Below are positions 5,951-8,289 of a stretch of DNA of 8,289 nucleotides, piece by piece. Location: NCBI GenBank assembly GCA_030040115.1, contig JASHUH010000086.1, forward strand, positions 1-8,289. The letters run 5' to 3'. Origin of the DNA: Acidobacteriaceae bacterium. Lineage in GTDB: Bacteria; Acidobacteriota; Terriglobia; Terriglobales; Acidobacteriaceae. The notes under the pieces are model-generated. The model saw only the letters and a list, made by a program, of their open reading frames with translations, had not been told where the DNA came from and did no database searches. Position 1 is the stretch's first letter. Each line of letters begins with the position of its first letter. Made by a program: the position numbers and the translations under genes.

Positions 5951-7909
5951 CTACTTGAATCCCCCGCCCGGCTCAATGTGCAGGTCGAGAAGCTGGTATC
6001 CGCTAAGCACGCCACCGGCCGGCGCCTCGGCCTCCAACTCGGCCGATTCCCCATTGATCCGAATCTCCTCGGACGCGCGCACCGGCTCCAGCGCGTTGGT
6101 CACTGAGAGCGGCAGGCTCGTTAAAGTATCGCCATCCATCCCCGCCTGCGCCTCCGGAGCGAGGAGGCTTACATACACCCGGTCCGCCGTGTGCTCGCGG
6201 CGGTCCTCGGCCAACACCGTCCGGATGTCCACAGCCCGGTTTTGGGCCGGCGGCTGATTCAGAGTTCGATCGAGCGTCCCGGCGTCGGAAATCAGCAGGC
6301 GCACGGCTCCGGCGTCTAACCGCGCTGGCAATTTCACCGGTATGCGAATGTTTCTCTCCCCCTGTTGCCAGGGACGCAGCGTCGCCTCGACCATCACCGT
6401 ATCGCCTGCGTGAACCACGTTGTTCGAAACCAGCCGCGCGCTCACCAGCTCCACTTCCAGCCGCCGCGGAATCGCCTCTATGTGCAGATCGATGCTGCGC
6501 ACGGCGCCCCGCCGCGATTCGTTCGAGTAAAGTTCGACGAAGTGCTGACCCGTCGCCAGCGCCGCCTGCATGGGCGCCGGCAACATGCCTCCGGCGGTGG
6601 CCCACAAATCGAGCGGCAGCGGCGGATAATCCGCCAGATCGATGCTCCCCGTGACGTGATAACTGGTGCCTGCGGTGCTCTCATTCGACTCGAGCAAGGC
6701 GTCATAGACTACCACCAGAACTGCCTGGCCCGTGAGCGACGGCAAGTCCAGCACTTCCACGTTCACCTTTCGCCGGCCTTCGGGCGAGTCCACTACGATG
6801 TGCATGGGAATCATGTGCGCCACCGCGCCCAGCACCCCCCGCACCCCCGATTCGCGATCCTGCGTAAACGCGCCTACCGTCGCGCCAGTGTTGATGATCT
6901 TGAACGCGTTCAGAGGCGAGGCCACTGTCGTCACCACATCCGCCGTCGTCATGGGCAGCGAGACCGGTCCCGCCTGCAAAATGGGATGGCCGCAGGCCAC
7001 CAGTTGCTTCGGGTCAATATAGGTGATCGTGCAGGTGGCCGCGATCTCCAGATCGCCCCGCACCAACTGTGCGCTGATCGCCGATCCCGGCAGCAGCGTG
7101 GCCTCGGCCGCTGGCGAGGGCTTCACATCCCCCTCTGACGATCCGCCCATACCCCCGGCCGCCACCGACTCCAGGCTCGTCCCGACCATCTTCCTCTCCC
7201 AGAGTTGAATCGCTTCCGGCCGAAATCCGCTCATTACCAACGGCGTTTCCATGGCTTGGAAGTTCATGCTTCCAGTCTCGACACCGTCCCCGAGTTCGCT
7301 GCCGCTCGGCATGGGTGCTCCCGGCCGCGACATGAGGTTGAACTCGGCAGCCAAATCCTCCGGAGCGGTCCCGGACTGAGAACTGTTTCCCGCATCCGGG
7401 CCAATCCCCCCGGCCCCAATGGGAAGATTGCGCACTTCCATAATTTGTTCGATGGGAGTGATCCCCGCGATGGGCTCTTTGCTGAACTGCCCGATGCGAT
7501 AGGAAAGCGACCCCACCAGCTTGTCGCCGATATACACCGGGCTGCCGCTCATGCCTTCCACCACACCTGTATATTCGGCCTTAGCTCCCTCTAGCTGCGC
7601 CAGGATCATGTCCTGCCCGGGCCCGCGAGCACCGCGCAGCACGCCCAGGATCTCCACCGGCATCGGCTCCGGTTTAGATCCCTGGAAGACCGTCCAGGCC
7701 GTCGCCATCATCCCCCGTCGCACCTGGCTCAGCGGGAAGATTTGTCCGCTCGGCGGAGGAACAGTTTGGGATTGAGCGGCTTGCGCCGACGCGCGGCCAG
7801 CCTGTGAGGTTGAGCCTTGCCCGGCGAGCAGAACCGGCCATGCCGCCGTCAAGGCCGCCATCGCCACCACTCGCGGATACAATTTAGCTTGCTTCAGGCA
7901 ATGTTTCAC
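5951..7909 (-). CDS. Secreted SpoIVB peptidase S55-like protein with rearranged motif order
   Basis: About 652 residues from GTG 7909. A frame extension to TTG 7954 adds 15 residues; residue numbers here use that 667-residue form. The GTG start gives a basic n-region (KHCLKQAKLYPR) and a hydrophobic stretch (VVAMAALTAAWPVLLAG), i.e. a signal peptide, then a Ser/Gln/Ala-rich linker. An S55-like block covers about 74-175: RRGMMATAWTVF, VEILGVL, and GVVEGMSGSPVYIGDKLVGSLSY with the presumed nucleophile S136. A Gly/Ser/Pro-rich insert (about 178-285) follows. The second block (about 290-390) has TCTITYIDPKQLVACGHPI with presumed H323, and VGAFTQDRESGVRGVLG. The C-terminal 270 residues look beta-rich and are unrecognised. 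In Bacillus SpoIVB the His block precedes the Ser block; here the order is reversed. No PDZ domain is seen. Proteolytic activity is inference. The gene at 8063 is divergent from it. Confidence 0.88.
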   Translation of the reverse strand: MKHCLKQAKLYPRVVAMAALTAAWPVLLAGQGSTSQAGRASAQAAQSQTVPPPSGQIFPLSQVRRGMMATAWTVFQGSKPEPMPVEILGVLRGARGPGQDMILAQLEGAKAEYTGVVEGMSGSPVYIGDKLVGSLSYRIGQFSKEPIAGITPIEQIMEVRNLPIGAGGIGPDAGNSSQSGTAPEDLAAEFNLMSRPGAPMPSGSELGDGVETGSMNFQAMETPLVMSGFRPEAIQLWERKMVGTSLESVAAGGMGGSSEGDVKPSPAAEATLLPGSAISAQLVRGDLEIAATCTITYIDPKQLVACGHPILQAGPVSLPMTTADVVTTVASPLNAFKIINTGATVGAFTQDRESGVRGVLGAVAHMIPMHIVVDSPEGRRKVNVEVLDLPSLTGQAVLVVVYDALLESNESTAGTSYHVTGSIDLADYPPLPLDLWATAGGMLPAPMQAALATGQHFVELYSNESRRGAVRSIDLHIEAIPRRLEVELVSARLVSNNVVHAGDTVMVEATLRPWQQGERNIRIPVKLPARLDAGAVRLLISDAGTLDRTLNQPPAQNRAVDIRTVLAEDRREHTADRVYVSLLAPEAQAGMDGDTLTSLPLSVTNALEPVRASEEIRINGESAELEAEAPAGGVLSGYQLLDLHIEPGGGFK

Positions 7910-8062
7910 GTCTATAAGAGTACAGCCTGCGCGAATTTGCTGCTTGCGCTGCAAGCCACGTCGGCTGTGTTTGGCATTCGGGCGTCGTCACAAAGGCGGG
8001 AGGGCGTCATGTCCACCGGCGCTCGATTGAATTCCCGTATGCTTATCTCGAAAGAGGTTGCT

Positions 8063-8289
8063 ATGTTCAGGCTGCGCACGTTTTTTGCCGCTCCTCGTTG
8101 GCGTCTTTCGCTCGCGGTCCTCTTCGGCGCCGCATTGGTTTCGGTGGCGCCGGTGTGGCGCGCCCACAGTCAATCCACACAGGACCAGTCTCAGCCTGCC
8201 GGGCAGCAGACGCAGCAGCCGGCGCCACCTGCCCCGGCCGCGGGCGGTCCGGGGGCCGACAACGGGGCGATCGCCATCCCCAAGAAGAA
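8063..8289 (+). CDS. N-terminus of a secreted protein, possibly acidobacterial VWFA-related (runs off right edge)
   Basis: 75 complete codons are visible. Residues 1-37 form a signal peptide: basic start (MFRLRTFFAAPRWR), hydrophobic core LSLAVLFGAALVSVAPV and a likely cut near AHS-Q. A Gln/Pro/Ala/Gly-rich low-complexity linker follows (QSTQDQSQPAGQQTQQPAPP...) and the window ends at GAIAIPKKK or PKKN. In acidobacterial VWFA-related proteins a similar Pro/Lys-rich segment precedes the von Willebrand A-like domain, but no domain is visible here, so this call rests on recollection of that pattern. Three in-frame ATGs exist: 8009 after GGGAGG (spacing 5), 8039 with no ribosome site, and 8063 after AAGAGG (spacing 5). 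ATG 8063 was chosen because it gives a signal peptide of normal length; 8009 is a real alternative. Confidence 0.7.
   Translation, partial: MFRLRTFFAAPRWRLSLAVLFGAALVSVAPVWRAHSQSTQDQSQPAGQQTQQPAPPAPAAGGPGADNGAIAIPKK

Noticed and set aside
6365..7138. 257-codon plus-strand frame over the S55-like gene
   Set aside because: Shadow of the S55-like gene: Arg/His/Gln-rich translation, no domain.

Overview
The window reads as a chromosomal segment of an acidobacterium, probably of the Koribacter/Terriglobia type. This is inferred from gene content: a hopanoid cyclase, a secreted protein with two SpoIVB-S55-like signatures, the N-terminus of a secreted protein resembling acidobacterial VWFA-related proteins, and a degenerate GGGAACA-like heptamer array. 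No rRNA, tRNA, CRISPR array, prophage or intact insertion sequence is visible. The coding regions look GC-rich and most genes lie on the minus strand.

Left part (1-2607, minus strand): ispH, the last enzyme of the MEP isoprenoid pathway, is followed after about 80-110 bases by the N-terminal two thirds of squalene-hopene cyclase (shc), which runs off the left edge. The pair links isoprenoid precursor supply with hopanoid synthesis and may be co-transcribed. Between ispH and the next gene lies a purine/pyrimidine-asymmetric heptamer array (about 2731-2832) that extends into the 3' end of a DtxR/MntR-type regulator gene (2780-3499, minus). A 13-bp imperfect palindrome overlaps the start codon of that regulator and could be its own operator.

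Middle (3500-4846): a divergent intergenic region with a hairpin leads to a small secreted helical protein of unknown function (3752-4204, plus), which has an ideal ribosome binding site and a downstream intrinsic terminator. After it come about 590 bases with no convincing gene. They hold a 14-bp palindrome, a second copy of a pyrimidine-rich repeat, several hairpins and a strong plus-strand terminator (4645-4680), so a non-coding transcript is possible.

Right part (4847-8289): a YahK/AdhC-type zinc alcohol dehydrogenase and a 652-667-residue S55-peptidase-like secreted protein lie on the minus strand. The plus-strand gene at the right edge is divergent from the latter. The best candidate for an unusual system is the S55-like protein. 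Its conserved blocks appear in the opposite order from Bacillus SpoIVB (serine block before histidine block), as in a circular permutation, and the aspartate expected before the serine is not seen.
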